From contig VWZL01002053.1 in NCBI GenBank assembly GCA_013396915.1, positions 1-64,000 on the forward strand: 64,000 nucleotides of DNA, given 5' to 3'. This document shows positions 1 to 11,513 of this stretch, in pieces. The stretch comes from Stercorarius parasiticus (lineage: Eukaryota > Chordata > Aves > Charadriiformes > Stercorariidae). The notes below the pieces were generated by a model, which ran no database searches, was not told the origin of the DNA, and worked only from the letters and a program-made list of their open reading frames with translations. A program made the translations under genes and the position numbers. Positions within the stretch are counted from its first letter, which is position 1, and each line of letters begins with the position of its first letter.

Positions 1-8
1 GAGAGGAC

Positions 9-14
9 ACTCAC
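9..14 (-). other. Splice donor of ENDOD1-like exon 1
   Basis: On the minus strand the exon ends CCCCAG and is followed immediately by GTGAGT, a near-perfect vertebrate 5' splice site. The break falls between codons. The intron runs off the left edge of the window. Confidence 0.85.
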
Positions 15-299
15 CTGGGGTTCAATCAGCCACGTGTTAGGTCTCGTACAACGTGCAGGCTGGTAGAGGTAAGCGGAGTATACAGGAATACGCTGGGTCC
101 TGTCGTAGAGGGTGGCAAAGTAATACTGGTTCCCGTAACGCTGGCAGATCCAGGCTGGGTTCTGCGGCTCCAGGGCTCGATTTGGAGGGGTTTGCCGGAA
201 GAAAAACTGAGGGCATGAACTTTCAAAGGATGTCACCACCTCGCTGCGTCCCAGCCAGAGGCAGGTCGCCGAGACCTGCAGAAGCAGCAGCAACAGCAT
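15..299 (-). CDS. ENDOD1-like protein, first coding exon (partial gene, continues beyond position 1)
   Basis: Read on the minus strand from the ATG at 299-297, this is a 95-codon open exon. It starts with a signal peptide: Met, a run of six Leu, then a hydrophobic stretch to about residue 17. The mature N-terminus follows, with Cys29, a Phe triplet at 32-34, TPP at 37-39, ICQRYGNQYYFATLYD at 51-66, RIPVYSAY at 70-77 and WLIEPQ at 90-95. This pattern is characteristic of the ENDOD1 (endonuclease domain-containing 1) family, secreted or lumenal proteins with a DNA/RNA non-specific endonuclease fold. The catalytic part should lie in the next exon, outside the window. The exon ends after a complete Gln codon (phase 0) directly at a GTGAGT donor. 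The start is supported by an in-frame TGA at 327-329, with no other Met between, and by G at -3. Which ENDOD1 paralogue this is cannot be decided from one exon. Confidence 0.9.
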
Positions 300-3200
300 C
301 GCAGGGAGGATTTCAAGTGCTTTTGCTCACCTGTTGGGCAAATGCAGAGAGACACTTAACTTGGAGAAAGCTCATCATGGCCTGGAGTGATTCTTGTGCT
401 TGTGGGACAAGGCTGGCAGAGGAGGGGACTAGGAGAGACCAAGGAGGGGACAACTTCAGTCCTCCTGGATATGGAAAAATCAACAGGGGAATAAAGGTGA
501 GATCAAAAATAGGTTTGAGGCGCCTAGAGGAGGCAGCAGTGGGAGAAGTCAGCCCCTCTGAGGAGTGATCCAAACCCACCCCATGCCTAATCAGCTCACA
601 CAGCAAAGTTTTCTTGGAACTGAGGCATGCAGTTGGGACAAGGCCACCTTCTCCAGCCTACCTAGAGCTAGAAAACCTAACCAAGAGCTCAGCGNATGGT
701 CTCTCCAAGGACAGATGGAGGAAAGATGCTGGTTTCCCACATTATTACTGAGGGGGAAATGGGACTAAAGATGGTTAATGATCAAGACCAAGAGTCATCA
801 GAAATGGGCAAGACAAAAGTCAGGGACTCTAGGAAGGGTGCCTTGTCCTGAGCTGTACGTTGGAGCAGAGTTAAAGGGGTCTGGCAATATTTTGTACACA
901 TTTGGATTGAAAGCTGCAGGGAGCGTGACTATTTCATGTTATTTTTTTCATTTCTATTAGACCCTAGTCCCCAGGCCACATGCTGAGTGTCTGACTCCGT
1001 ATATCTCTGAACCCCAAGGGCTCGGTTTCTCTGATTTAGCAAATGCTCCCTCCTGTAGCCCAGTCAAAGCGTCTATGGGAAGCAGCTCCTCACAGTAGAT
1101 TTCACTCCCTGAGCTCTGCCCTCGCCCTCTGGGTCTGATCCTGTACATTTTGTCAGTGCAAGAGCTTGGCCGTTGAACGCGTGTCTCAAGGTATTGGAGC
1201 AATGGGATTCTGGGACTCTAAAACAGTGTTCGATGACACTTCTGAAGCAGAATAGCAAAGTGCTGAGCTTGATGTCCAGGCAATCCTTGCTGGTCCTCTG
1301 CTTTTAACTCAGTAAAGCATCTGGTCAAGGTGGGAGTGCTGCCGCTCACCAAAAGTCATTATGTACAGAGAAAGGAAGAGGACAGCCAGTCAACACCGAG
1401 TTCCTTCTTTTCTCAAAAAGGACTTATAATATCCATAGTGAAACAGTAAGCAGCCAGAACAGATATCGTCTTAGGTAATAGAATCAATATACCCAGCTGT
1501 GATATCAAAAATGCAATGGAAACTTAGGTCAAGATTTCAAAAGGCCTGATGGTGAAATCCCACGTAGGGCAATTTGCAGCAAGGCAGCCTTGGATGGCAA
1601 AAAGTGTTGCCATGTAACTGGTATCAGCAAAAGCCAGCCTGGGTTAACTCTTGCGGTGGACCAGTGAAGCTGTTTAAAATCCTTATGTGGGCACTCGGCT
1701 TTTGGAAGTGGAAGAAAATGAGTGCAGTTTAGTTGTGAACGAATGAGCAGTGGGAAGGAAACCAAACTCTTCCACTTGCCCACAGTCTTAATTAATGTGG
1801 GCAAACTTCCCTGAGTGTAAACAAAAATGTACTCTTTCTAAAATATAGACAACAGTCCAGGAGTACTGTAACAATGAGCTGGTTGTTATAACCAGAAATA
1901 ACTAGAAGAAGCCATAAACCTCTCGTCCTACTCCTAAGAGATCATGCTTTCTGCATTTGACTGATTTTTATGAAGATTGTGCTCCAATGCTCAATTGCTG
2001 GCACTATTCTGCCTTTCATGTCAGTGTAGGCAGTGCCTACACGTTGTCCAGAGCTGTGCTTTTTGTGGATGGAGAGGTGATGTGAGTGATGTTGAACGAG
2101 GTCTCCTGCAAGCCAGCTCCCACCTGGTCTGTCCTGTAAGACAAACCTCTATTTCTTCCACTTTCAAAGGTCAGAGATGGAAAAAATCCTATTGGATCCT
2201 CCAGTCTTCTCCCAGTTGGGAGCCCAGAGATTCGCAGATGAAGTACTTCCAATAATTTTTCCATGTCATGGTTGAAAAGAAACAGGACTTGCAGCACTTT
2301 TCTAGGGAAAGCATATCAAAGTCCAGACCTGACTTGCCCATGAGGATGTTCTCCTGATATCTACCTCAGCTTTCTTTCTATCAGCTTACAACCACAGTCC
2401 AACCTCCTGCTCAAAGCAGGGCAAGCTATGAGGTAGCTGTCCTAATGCAGGGAGATGCAAATCCCTCTTGTGACTGCACTGCAGGAAAAAGGGGATTTTG
2501 AACCAGCAGTGTCAGAGGAGGGCACTATTTCTACTTCAGAAAAAGAGGTGCCACCAAAGCCTTCTCTTGAGGCGTCGGTCCCCATGGAAGAAGCAAATGA
2601 ATAGCCAAAGAGATGCTAAGTAGATTGGGCAGTGCAGGTCTTCAGCAAGGAGTAAATCCCAGCAGCAGAAGCCAAATGGGCACGAGAAAACAAAATGCAA
2701 GGAAAAGAAACATCACTTGGACATGTGAACTGAGGAGATGTATGCTGTTCTGGGCTGTTCTCCTTAGAGGGCAGCAAAGATCCCCGGTATCCCATGGCCA
2801 CAGGCAGGACATGAAGATGTCTGGATGCTGGACATGCCAGCCTCATTGACATGTGTGTCACCTCTGTTTTTGGGAAGTACTCTGCTGATGTGAGCGAGGG
2901 CACAGGGGGAGGGTAGAAACCTCAAGGCCAGCGCACTCTTTTGCAACAACCAGGATGCTGAGATACGAACAACTCACCCTACCACTATGCCAAGTGTGTT
3001 CCTCCTTGTCAGGTGTTTGGATGAGCATGAGCTTCAAATGAAGGTTGAAAAGCTGACCTAGACCAGACCAAAGATTTAAGGCGCCCAGCAAAGGCAGCAA
3101 CTGCTTCTTCTGTCCCTCCCCAGTGTCCCACAAGTGCCCTCAAAGCAGCCTTGCCATGCATGGCCCATCTCCCATGCAAACAACACAACCCTTGTCCGTG

Positions 3201-5589
3201 GCCATGTAAAAAATATCACATTTATGGAAAAAATTCAGGAAAAAAGCTAATGATGTAAAAGATTTACTAGGTTGCCTAATCCCTACAAGGAGAATGGGTG
3301 TATATTATTAAACAATTATCATGAGCTATTCTTCTAAATGCTAACTTATGGCAATCCTTGCATTTTGGAGACAAATGTATTCAATCCATCCTTTCCCCAT
3401 AAGGATGAAGCAGTGTTTTTGAAAAATTACAACTCAGCTGAAAAAGCTGGCACGTGATTTGGGTAACTTTAGTTATATTAACTCCACCAGACTGTCCCTG
3501 TGCACGCAGAGCAGGTAACACTTGGGGACAGCAGGGTCTCCTTCTTGTCACCGGTGAAGTATCACCCTGCTACAAATACTCACCAGCTGAGAGTCATTGG
3601 GTTGCCTGTGGTTACTTTCACTCTTTCAGTCTCATTCAGCTTTGGAGACCAAAAATCAGTCCGTTATTTTCACTTTCTGATTCTCATGCAGCAGCACGGG
3701 GTCCACTAGGAAGGGTTAGGTGATAACCAAAACCCTTTGCCACAGATGCACGCCAGTACTTCTGCGGGATGGGTGTTGATGGATGAAGCGACGGTGGCAA
3801 GGGAAAAGAAGGATATTTGCCTGGGAGCAGAGGTAAAATGCAGATGGCTAAAAGCAGTGATGCAATATTGATGTAGAAGGAAAATAAGAATGCTGTGTTT
3901 GTATCTATCTCCTAGCACACGGAAATCTTAAAATAATCTTACATAAAAATCTTACAAAAAGGGAGAAATAATAAGATACCTATTCCTAAGATCTCTCTAT
4001 ATGGGATTCATTCATCCTAATTCAGGCATTTGAAAAACAGATTTCCAAATCTGTCGTTTGTAGTCAATGGAGAGAAAAAGGTGTCTCCAGAGATGAGTTC
4101 GTGTTGGCCCAAATTTGGCAAATGTGAAATGTGAAACTGTGTAAAAGAGTTCAAATTGAAGTGTTTATTCTGTGTTGAGTATAAAGGCAGTCTAAGCTGA
4201 TAGCTCAGTCACAGGTGTCTGACTTTTAGATACATAAAGCCTTGTGCAATAAATCCACCCCCTCTCTTGGTGTCTCTGGTTTTAGGGTATATCTGGAAAA
4301 ACATTGCAGGGCAAGTCACGCCATCACTGGGGTCACGGCTCCAGGTTTCGAAGCAGCTTTTTTCCCACGTACCCAGGAAGAAGCTTGGTTCTTTCACTCT
4401 GGTATGAAAATCAGAAGTTCAGAGTCTTAATACCTTTTGTGGACTAGAAGTGGTTGCAGATGCAGTCTATGTTATGTCAGACAGATGGGTTTCCCCACAG
4501 AAAAAAACCTATTTGCTCAAAGTTCAAGAAGCTCAACCCCATGACTCGGGGTGGGGAGGGCAGGCTTCTTGCTGATTTTATAGTGCTGCACTGAAAAAGG
4601 CGAATGTTGAATCGATGGGGAAATCCCGCCAGTGAGGTCAGGGCTGGGGTCACGGATGGAGGAGGTGTATACTCATGCGAAGAAAAGGAGGGACCATGCA
4701 CATTCGGGTCAGTAAGCATGGATCGCTCCTGACTAGACCTTCCTTGCAATGCCTCCTCACATGGCCTGGGTGATGAAAGATTAGCACCAAAGAGGAGGTC
4801 TAGATAGATCTGGGATCTGTCCTTTTGCATTTTCTGTGGCTTGTGAGACCCCTTTCTTCCATCCCTCCAGTTTGCTTCTCCCTCAAAGGGCTCCCTCATT
4901 CAACTTAGTGGCACGGTGGCTTCAATGCTATACCCAAAATAGTCCACCCCAGCCTTCAGCACAGCCTGCCAAGGTCATTTGGTGAAGAAATGCACTTTTC
5001 CTTCAAGCTTCAATCACATCCCATTCCCCTGCCTCCAGGCTTTGCTCACCTTTATGGGCAGCGGGTATCTCACCTCCAGCGAGGTGCAAACTTTATCTGG
5101 AGGAAAGCAGCAGGACCAAGCTGATGTGCTGCTACGGTTGACTGCTGGTCTCGCTGACAGCAAGGTAAATCAAAGGGTAGTAGGTTGGACTGGAAAGTAT
5201 CTCACACCCTGCTGTTGTTCCTTAAGTAAAATGGAAGTCCCAAGACATTAAAGCAAGTCTGTAGCCTGGATTTGTGGGATTTCCTTCCTTCCACCATGCA
5301 GTGATAAAAGCACACTTCTTTTCCATAAGATATAGCAACACTTGCAACTGTGCTTTGATTTCATGAACAGGTTGGTCTGCATGGAAACTAATCCACACTG
5401 TGGTTGCATACAGATATATTTTTACAAGGAAGAAATATCTTTAATTACTAATACAACCTGTTTATTAAGCCTCTGTTGATTTCTCTTCCTGGAAGATGAT
5501 ATTAGGGCCAGGATTTCACCATGTACATGGTCTCTCAAATCCTGTTGAGACTTGACTGGTCTGGAGCTGCTTTGAGAGATGCTATCAAG
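300..5589. other. 5' flank of the ENDOD1-like gene; no coding exon recognised
   Basis: The first few hundred bases hold the ENDOD1-like 5' untranslated leader and presumably its promoter. I see no convincing TATA box or initiator. CpG is common in 1-300 and falls off quickly beyond it. The rest is unique-looking noncoding sequence in which the open frames are short, mostly overlap one another on opposite strands and resemble no family I know. Position 695 is an undetermined base. Confidence 0.55.
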
Positions 5590-6015
5590 GTGGTCAGAGG
5601 CATGGGGCACACGTCTTAGGAAAATAGGTTGAGGGATTCAGGCTTGTTGAGTCTGGCAAAGGGGAGGCTGAAGGGCAGCCCAATAGCTGCCTGCAGCTAC
5701 TCAGAAGAGCAAAGATAACAAAGTCAAGCTCTTTGTGGTAGAGCCAGACACTACCACAAAGGGCAGCAGCCACAGACTGTGGCTTGGGAGGTGCAGGTTG
5801 GGCAGCAGGATAAAAAATGTCTTTAGGCAGGTAGTACAGCGCTGTGACAGGTTGTTGGGAAATGACAAATGATGAATTGCAGAGATGACTCAATGCTTAG
5901 CTGGATGAAACCACAGCTAAGCCGGACTAGAGCTGGCAGTGCTTCTGCTTCAAGCAGGAGGTTTAATTAGAGTCCTCCAGTTCGTCTTTCCAACTAACAT
6001 TTCTATGACCCTATG
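5590..6015 (+). mobile_element. Old CR1 LINE fragment (3' end)
   Basis: The sequence follows the CR1 3' region in order: the segment after the last reverse-transcriptase motifs (GGTTGAGGGATTCAGG, then GGGGAGGCTGAAGGGCAGC), the GGTGCAGGTTGGGCAGCAGGA segment, and a tail with TCCAGTTCGTCTTTCCAACT ending in a decayed ATTTCTATGACCCTATG. Substitutions are spread along the whole length, so the copy is old. It is 5'-truncated, as is usual for CR1, and has no intact frame. Confidence 0.75.
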
Positions 6016-9000
6016 GTAGATGCATCTCCCATCTTCTCCCCCCTACACCCTGTGGGGACACACTCAGATATTGTCTGGAAAATTATAACAAGGCAGCAGA
6101 TGGCCAAATTCCTTGGTGCTGAGAGTTGTACATTAAAGTGTTTTCACAGCCCAAAGCCACAAAGACAGACCACGTACCTCAGAGAGCCAAGAGGAGGGCA
6201 TGTTTCCAGATCTCCGGTTCAGATCTCTGGTTCATACTCCTCTGGGGGATAGATGCCAACCGGAGAAGACCTCATCAGCTCCACACAAGGAGAGACTGAT
6301 GATATCCAATGGTCTCTGCAGCAACCCAGCTCCTCTGCTATCCGTTGAAAATCACCGCACTGTGAGAACTGCGCTTCAACCGCTCAGGAGCCCCAGGCTG
6401 GCCCCCTCTGCAATAAATACAGGCTGTGCCACTGCATATTAATTATGCCGAGGGTAATTAGCAGTTACATCAACATGAAGATTTCCAGTGAGGCTGCTGT
6501 CTCACTCTATCTGCAAATGAGGTTGCTGATTGTCAGCGGAAATATGTCAGACCAAATTCCAGAGGAAAAGCCTCATCACTAATTAGGAAGTGATTAGGAA
6601 CCCCCTTTGCTCAGGGGTTGTGCCGTGGGTTCTCTCTGCCGGACTTGGCATCCGCAGAGAGGGCGATGGCAGGCAGCCCTGATCTTCACCTCTGAAGGTG
6701 TCAGCTCTAGTCGATCAGTGGCCACTGCCTCTAGCCAGAAGAGACGTGATAATGCTGCATCGCAGGAGGGTGGCAGATCCTGCCGAAATACAGGCATCAT
6801 CTTCTGTTAAGAGACAGAAGTTGTGATTTAAGAGAAAGCCCATGGAGATGCTGAAGCTGCTGGGAGAGACCTCATTTCTCTTAAGTATAATCTTAACTTT
6901 GTGCTTTGTAATTTTATGTATTTGTGACTTTCTTGCCATTACTGAAAAATCCGGAATTCTAAGTAAACAGATCCTTCATTCATAAATCTTGCTCAGTGCT
7001 CACGCTCATTGATTCCTGAACCTATTTGTGATAAAAGGATTCAGATGTAACACTTAGCCTTTGGGAAGGTGATAAAACCACTGGGTATTAGGCGCTAAAA
7101 TGCCATCAGGAGGTTGATCTTAGGAGTTCATTCAACAATCTAAAGTTTAAGTTAGGATTTGTGTTTAAGAGACCATAAGCAAACAGCCTGCTGTTCCCAA
7201 CAGCTGGATGGTGTTTTTTCTTACCGCGGACAAGGAGCACAGGCCAAGCGCTTATCTTAAGTGCGTATGGTCAGTGTGAGACCCTCTATTGATTGCCTGA
7301 GACATAAGAAGTGAACGTTTTCCAAGTGCATTTCAAGGATGTGTATGTTAAAGATTGTGACTAAATCTAAAATCAACAAATTCTGCTCGCTACTACCTGC
7401 TACTTAAAATTTGCAGCCAGAATAGTTGAGGATGAGTGGGAATAGAGAGATGGCGCTCAGATGCAGAGGCTCAGTGCTGCATCACGATGCGTGGGTGAAG
7501 AAAGTAGCCAGGACTCAAATCCTGGCCAGGACCATTTCCTAATTAAGCTGCATGCACAAGAAAACGGCCCTTGATGAAGCCAAACTAACATAGACAAACA
7601 ATTGCAATAACACCCCCCCACCCCCNATTTGCTTCTGGAACTCTGTTGATGGCTAAGCAGGATGGGCCCTGTTGAAGAGCTAACCTTCAGCATCCCCTTT
7701 GGAGTCAATAAAAGATGAATACGCGTTTCCAGGGCACAGTTCACACCAGGCAGACTAAGTGAATTACGCTATAAAAATGCTTATTTCTCTCTGACGACTA
7801 CAAGGGTTCCCGGGGTGACAAGCTCTGATTTACACTTCTAAAATGGCACGAGATGAGTCCCACTTTATGTTCCCATCCCTATATACATGATTCCATTTTT
7901 ATACTACTTACTTAGCCGAAGCATAACATAAAAATACAGAAGTTATCCTTTTCCAAATCCCTTTTCTTATGGACAGACCTCTGATGCAAACAGCCCCTCT
8001 TTGCTCATGCTTGTGACCTTGGCATGTCAATCCAGCAGGAATTTCAGCAGAGTTTTGTGGCCTTCTGGGAGGCCCTGCTGCACTCACAGCACCTTTCTTG
8101 TGTGTCAGGATGCTCTTTTGGGAGCACAACAGAAAAATAATCAGTGTATCAAGGAACAGGACGAAGGATGCACTGCATGCAACTCAGTCTTCGTGTTCTT
8201 AGATCCAGTTGTTTGATGTGGTTGGAGAAGCCAACAGAGGGTGAGGACCAGACATTTTTTTCTTACTTCTTGGCAGGGTTAGCTGGGTTTAGAGTAATGC
8301 TCTGCACGTTACTCAAGCCCCAAATTGCTGTTAGCATCAGAAATCACCTAGCATGAAGATGAGCTCATGCTAAACTAGCTATGGGCTAGATGCAAATTTG
8401 GGGTGCTTGAGAAGTGAAGTCAAAAGCTGTTTGTGCAGGTGACTCACTCTGAGTCAGACCTCCTCATACCCCAAAAGCTAGCTCATGGATGTAATGAAGC
8501 AAGTCAGGAGTCAGCTTATGCCCAGTCTAGGCTGACTCTTCCCCTTGTGATGCAGCCTTACCCTGTTATGCTTCCCTTTCTGCCCAAATGGATGACCTCA
8601 GAGGGCCAAGCACAACCCAAGAGGACCAGTGACGCTTCCTTTGTGGCTTAGTTTTCTGTTGGAGATCCCACTTCGTGGAACATGGCCATCGCCAAGAGAG
8701 GATGCATGAGAAAATCCTGAGTTTCGACATTGTGGATGCAGAATTCAATGCTCGTTTTCACTGTAAGAATGCAGAGGACAAGTTTACTATAAAAATATAC
8801 CTGTGGCCATAATAAGCAAGTGGGGAAATTTGAAATGGGTATTTCCAGGAGTATGTCAACAAGATACAGTGAGTCACAAACTGTGGTAAGCTAAACTCAG
8901 CATTTCCTTTGTTTTGTGGGTTTCTGCACCGACATGGTTTTGAAAGTGGGCAGCACCCATCTTTCCAAGTAGGAGAGAGAGGAATGGCAACACAGAAGGC

Positions 9001-9787
9001 TGACGGGCCTGCAGGTCTAATTCAAGCAGGGTGAGCAATAACAACAGGCAAATTCTTCAGGGATGAAGAAAGATTTTCCTCAAACAGAAGCAGACAGGAA
9101 CCCATCAGGGAAATGCAGAAACCTGCAAGCAGCCAGCTCAGACCTCACCTCAGCTGGCTCTTTGATGCCTTTCTGAAGATGAAGGCGCTTCCCTAGAACA
9201 CAAAATTCACAGCAAGGACCAGCTGCCAGGACCCATCTCTCAGCAGGGGATATTTGCTGGGACAGAGAAGGTAGCTGATGAGGTTAGAGAAGTGTTGGGC
9301 AGCAGCAGCCTTGTGTCTAGGCTAGCTGCAACAGCAGTTGACCTGCAGTCCACCATACGGGTCTAACCAGAGGCTGTTTTGCTCTTGAAAAGCAAAAGCA
9401 GAAGTATCTGCTGACACCAGTGAGGAAACCAGTCCAGCAAAACTGTTTTACAGGAGATGCATTTGAAATACAGACTGGCTGATAAGAAACAGATCCCATT
9501 AGTAATAAATCTTTGGAGGTTTTTTTAGGTGCTTCCCCATGTTTAATATTTGGGGTTGGACCACGCCTGGTTGATCCCACTGGATCTCTAGGTTGCCTTG
9601 GTAGAACAAGTCAGAATCAGCAGTTCTGAGTATAGGCTGTGGTGCCTAGGCAAAGCAAGAGCAAATGCCACCAGTGGCATTTGGGAGTGGGGACCCTAAA
9701 CCAGAAGCACACCAAGCTCACGGTGGAGGTACTGGATGCAAAGTGGTGGGCTTGCTCAAACTGTCCAATGTCAACACTTGGAGACAC
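6016..9787. other. Noncoding stretch with a homeodomain-type AT cluster and a nested hairpin
   Basis: No exon is recognised. Three items stand out. Positions 6434-6598 carry several TAATTA or ATTAG cores in otherwise mixed sequence. A C-run at about 7613-7625 ends in the undetermined base at 7626. A nested inverted repeat lies at 8311-8413 and is listed separately. The remaining sequence has no repeat or gene that I can identify. Confidence 0.5.
8311..8413. repeat. Nested imperfect inverted repeat (about 100 bp hairpin)
   Basis: The left arm ACTCAAGCCCCAAATTGC at 8311-8328 pairs with the right arm GCAAATTTGGGGTGCTTGAG at 8392-8411, with small bulges. Inside these, GCATC near 8334 pairs with GATGC near 8389. 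At the core, TAGCATGA (8349-8356) and TCATGCTA (8367-8374 region) form a perfect inner stem around a loop of about ten bases or fewer. This could be a small non-autonomous DNA transposon remnant or a foldback transcript. No terminal duplication was established. Confidence 0.6.
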
Positions 9788-9903
9788 AGTAAAACTCGGG
9801 ATGGAATCAACCTTGAGCAGCCTGATCTAGCATCGATGTTAGATCTGCAAGCAAAAGTCTGGACTCTTCAGAGCTCCCTTCCAACCGTAGTCTTTCCATG
9901 ATG
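9788..9903 (+). mobile_element. Very old CR1 LINE 3' tail fragment
   Basis: Only the last roughly 110 bases of the element are recognisable: GAGCAGCCTGATCTAGC, then TGGACTCTTCAGAGCTCCCT, TCCAACCGTAGTCTTTCCATGA. These correspond to the CR1 segments normally reading like 'gcaacctgatctagt', 'ggactagatgatctccagaggtccc' and 'ttccaaccctaactattctatga'. Divergence is high and the terminal octamer repeat is lost. Confidence 0.65.
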
Positions 9904-11304
9904 AACTTTTTGTTCTTGCCTGGGCTTCACCAGATGTGAGGTGTTTTGGCAGAAGCCAAGACTGTCTCTCTCATGCTCAGCGTGTGGATGCTGACCCCAT
10001 GGGAGCAATGAATGATGAAATTGACTTGGAATTTGCCACCTACATCTCTTTTTTTTTCTCCCTTAACTCCTGTATCTGCAAAAACTAGAAGTCTCTGTTA
10101 AAAAAAACCCACCTTCCTATGGTTACAGAGGTCGCTACAGCACCCAAAGAAGGTGGGGGAAAATGAGTCAGCACGGATTCATATCCAACCTCAAATGTCA
10201 AAAGGCAAGTCTTCATAAAACCATGGGGATTATGAAAAAGATCTGGAGAGTTATTCAAAATAAGACTGAAATACAGGTCAATGCGGGTAAGGTAGAAAAT
10301 ACCAGGTTTAGAGCTTGGTTTCTATGTCCTGGTTCTTGTTTTGAAGTCAGCCACAGACCTAAATCACAGAAATCAGCACAAAATGCATTGGCTGATACTT
10401 TTCATTTTTTTTCAGTGGCAAGAAAAGTTTCTGATAAATGCAGAGCTGTTACCACCAGCCCCAAGGCGGTATCCTGGGAGGTGTGCTACAGGAAACACAG
10501 CGCTGAGAACGTGCCTCTCTTTTTGTACGACTCTCACACTTACTCCTGGATATTCCCCACGGACACTGACGGATGCTTAATTTGGAAAGCACGTTGGGAT
10601 TAGTAACACAAACTTGCCATTAAAATCCACACATTTAATTAATATAAACCTTTCAAAAAATAATTCTGCAGGATTAAACCAGGTAACACCCCTCTTTATT
10701 GTAACCTAGGGCAACTGCTCAGCCAGATTATTCCATTACAGAGCTCATCTCCTCTAAAGATCACAGGTGCCCTCCAGCTATTTGGGTGTTATTTGTCAGT
10801 GCTTATACCATGAAGTCGTCTGCTCATCCGAGATTCTTTCTCTGCGTGTCATGCTGTATATTGAACTTTTCTTTTTGCCCTTGGAAATCACTCAAACGTT
10901 CATAAGAGAAAATAGAGGAACAGCCTTAAAGATATTATTTACTCTCAAACTATTCCTTCGTGCTCCAAATTATTTTCATTTAGCATCCATTCAGGCAGCT
11001 CATCCAGGTAGCCTTTACAAGGCTGAATGTTGTTTATCCTCAGTCATCCAAACAAATTGATCTGCAGGAACAACCTGTCCCCAAAGATAAGTAGATAACA
11101 TTTACTAATGGCAGGCAAAACCTCATAGCTTTATTGGTTACTCGGCCAGTCACGGACTGACTTTCTAGTAGAAGACGAATTTCAGTGCAAGTTACAAACG
11201 TTGCAATTAATATTTTTCAGTGTCATGGCAATTAATTGCAATAAGGTTAGTTAAAATTATTGATAAATTGTTGATAAAAAACATTAATGATAACATTATT
11301 GATT

Positions 11305-11320
11305 AAAAAAAAAAAAAAAA
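11305..11320 (+). repeat. A16 homopolymer
   Basis: Sixteen consecutive A residues follow an AT-rich stretch of ATTATTGAT-like words. No retroposed sequence is recognisable directly upstream, so this need not be a retrotransposon tail. Confidence 0.9.
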
Positions 11321-11373
11321 GCCAGTATTGGGAATTTCTTTATCTACCTTCTGCCAAGTGAAATTCAAGGGCA

Positions 11374-11513
11374 AAACACACACAGACACAAGGTATTAAA
11401 AAGTCTGGACTTTTTTGTTTCCTGACTATGTGATGTTCAATGTCAAAACACACAAACCACACACACAGACACAAGGTATTAAAAACTCAGGACTTTTGTG
11501 TTTCCTGACTATG
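11374..11513 (+). repeat. Two-copy local duplication, about 83 bp apart
   Basis: A block reading ACACACACAGACACAAGG, TATTAAAAA, then GGACTTTT, TGTTTCCTGACTATG occurs at about 11,374-11,430 and again at about 11,458-11,513. The copies differ by only a few substitutions and indels. The CA-rich lead suggests that replication slippage or unequal exchange started the duplication. Confidence 0.85.

Noticed and set aside
276..330. Possible 5' UTR intron in front of the ENDOD1-like exon (donor-like ACAG/GTGAGC at 330 and acceptor-like CTTCTGCAG at 276 on minus)
   Set aside because: The intron would be only about 55 bases, too short for a typical vertebrate intron, and would remove the start codon and signal peptide that fit the family.
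2110..2300. Possible old interspersed repeat (text around GGAAAAAATCCTATTGGATC)
   Set aside because: I could not align it to any CR1, MIR or LTR pattern with confidence.
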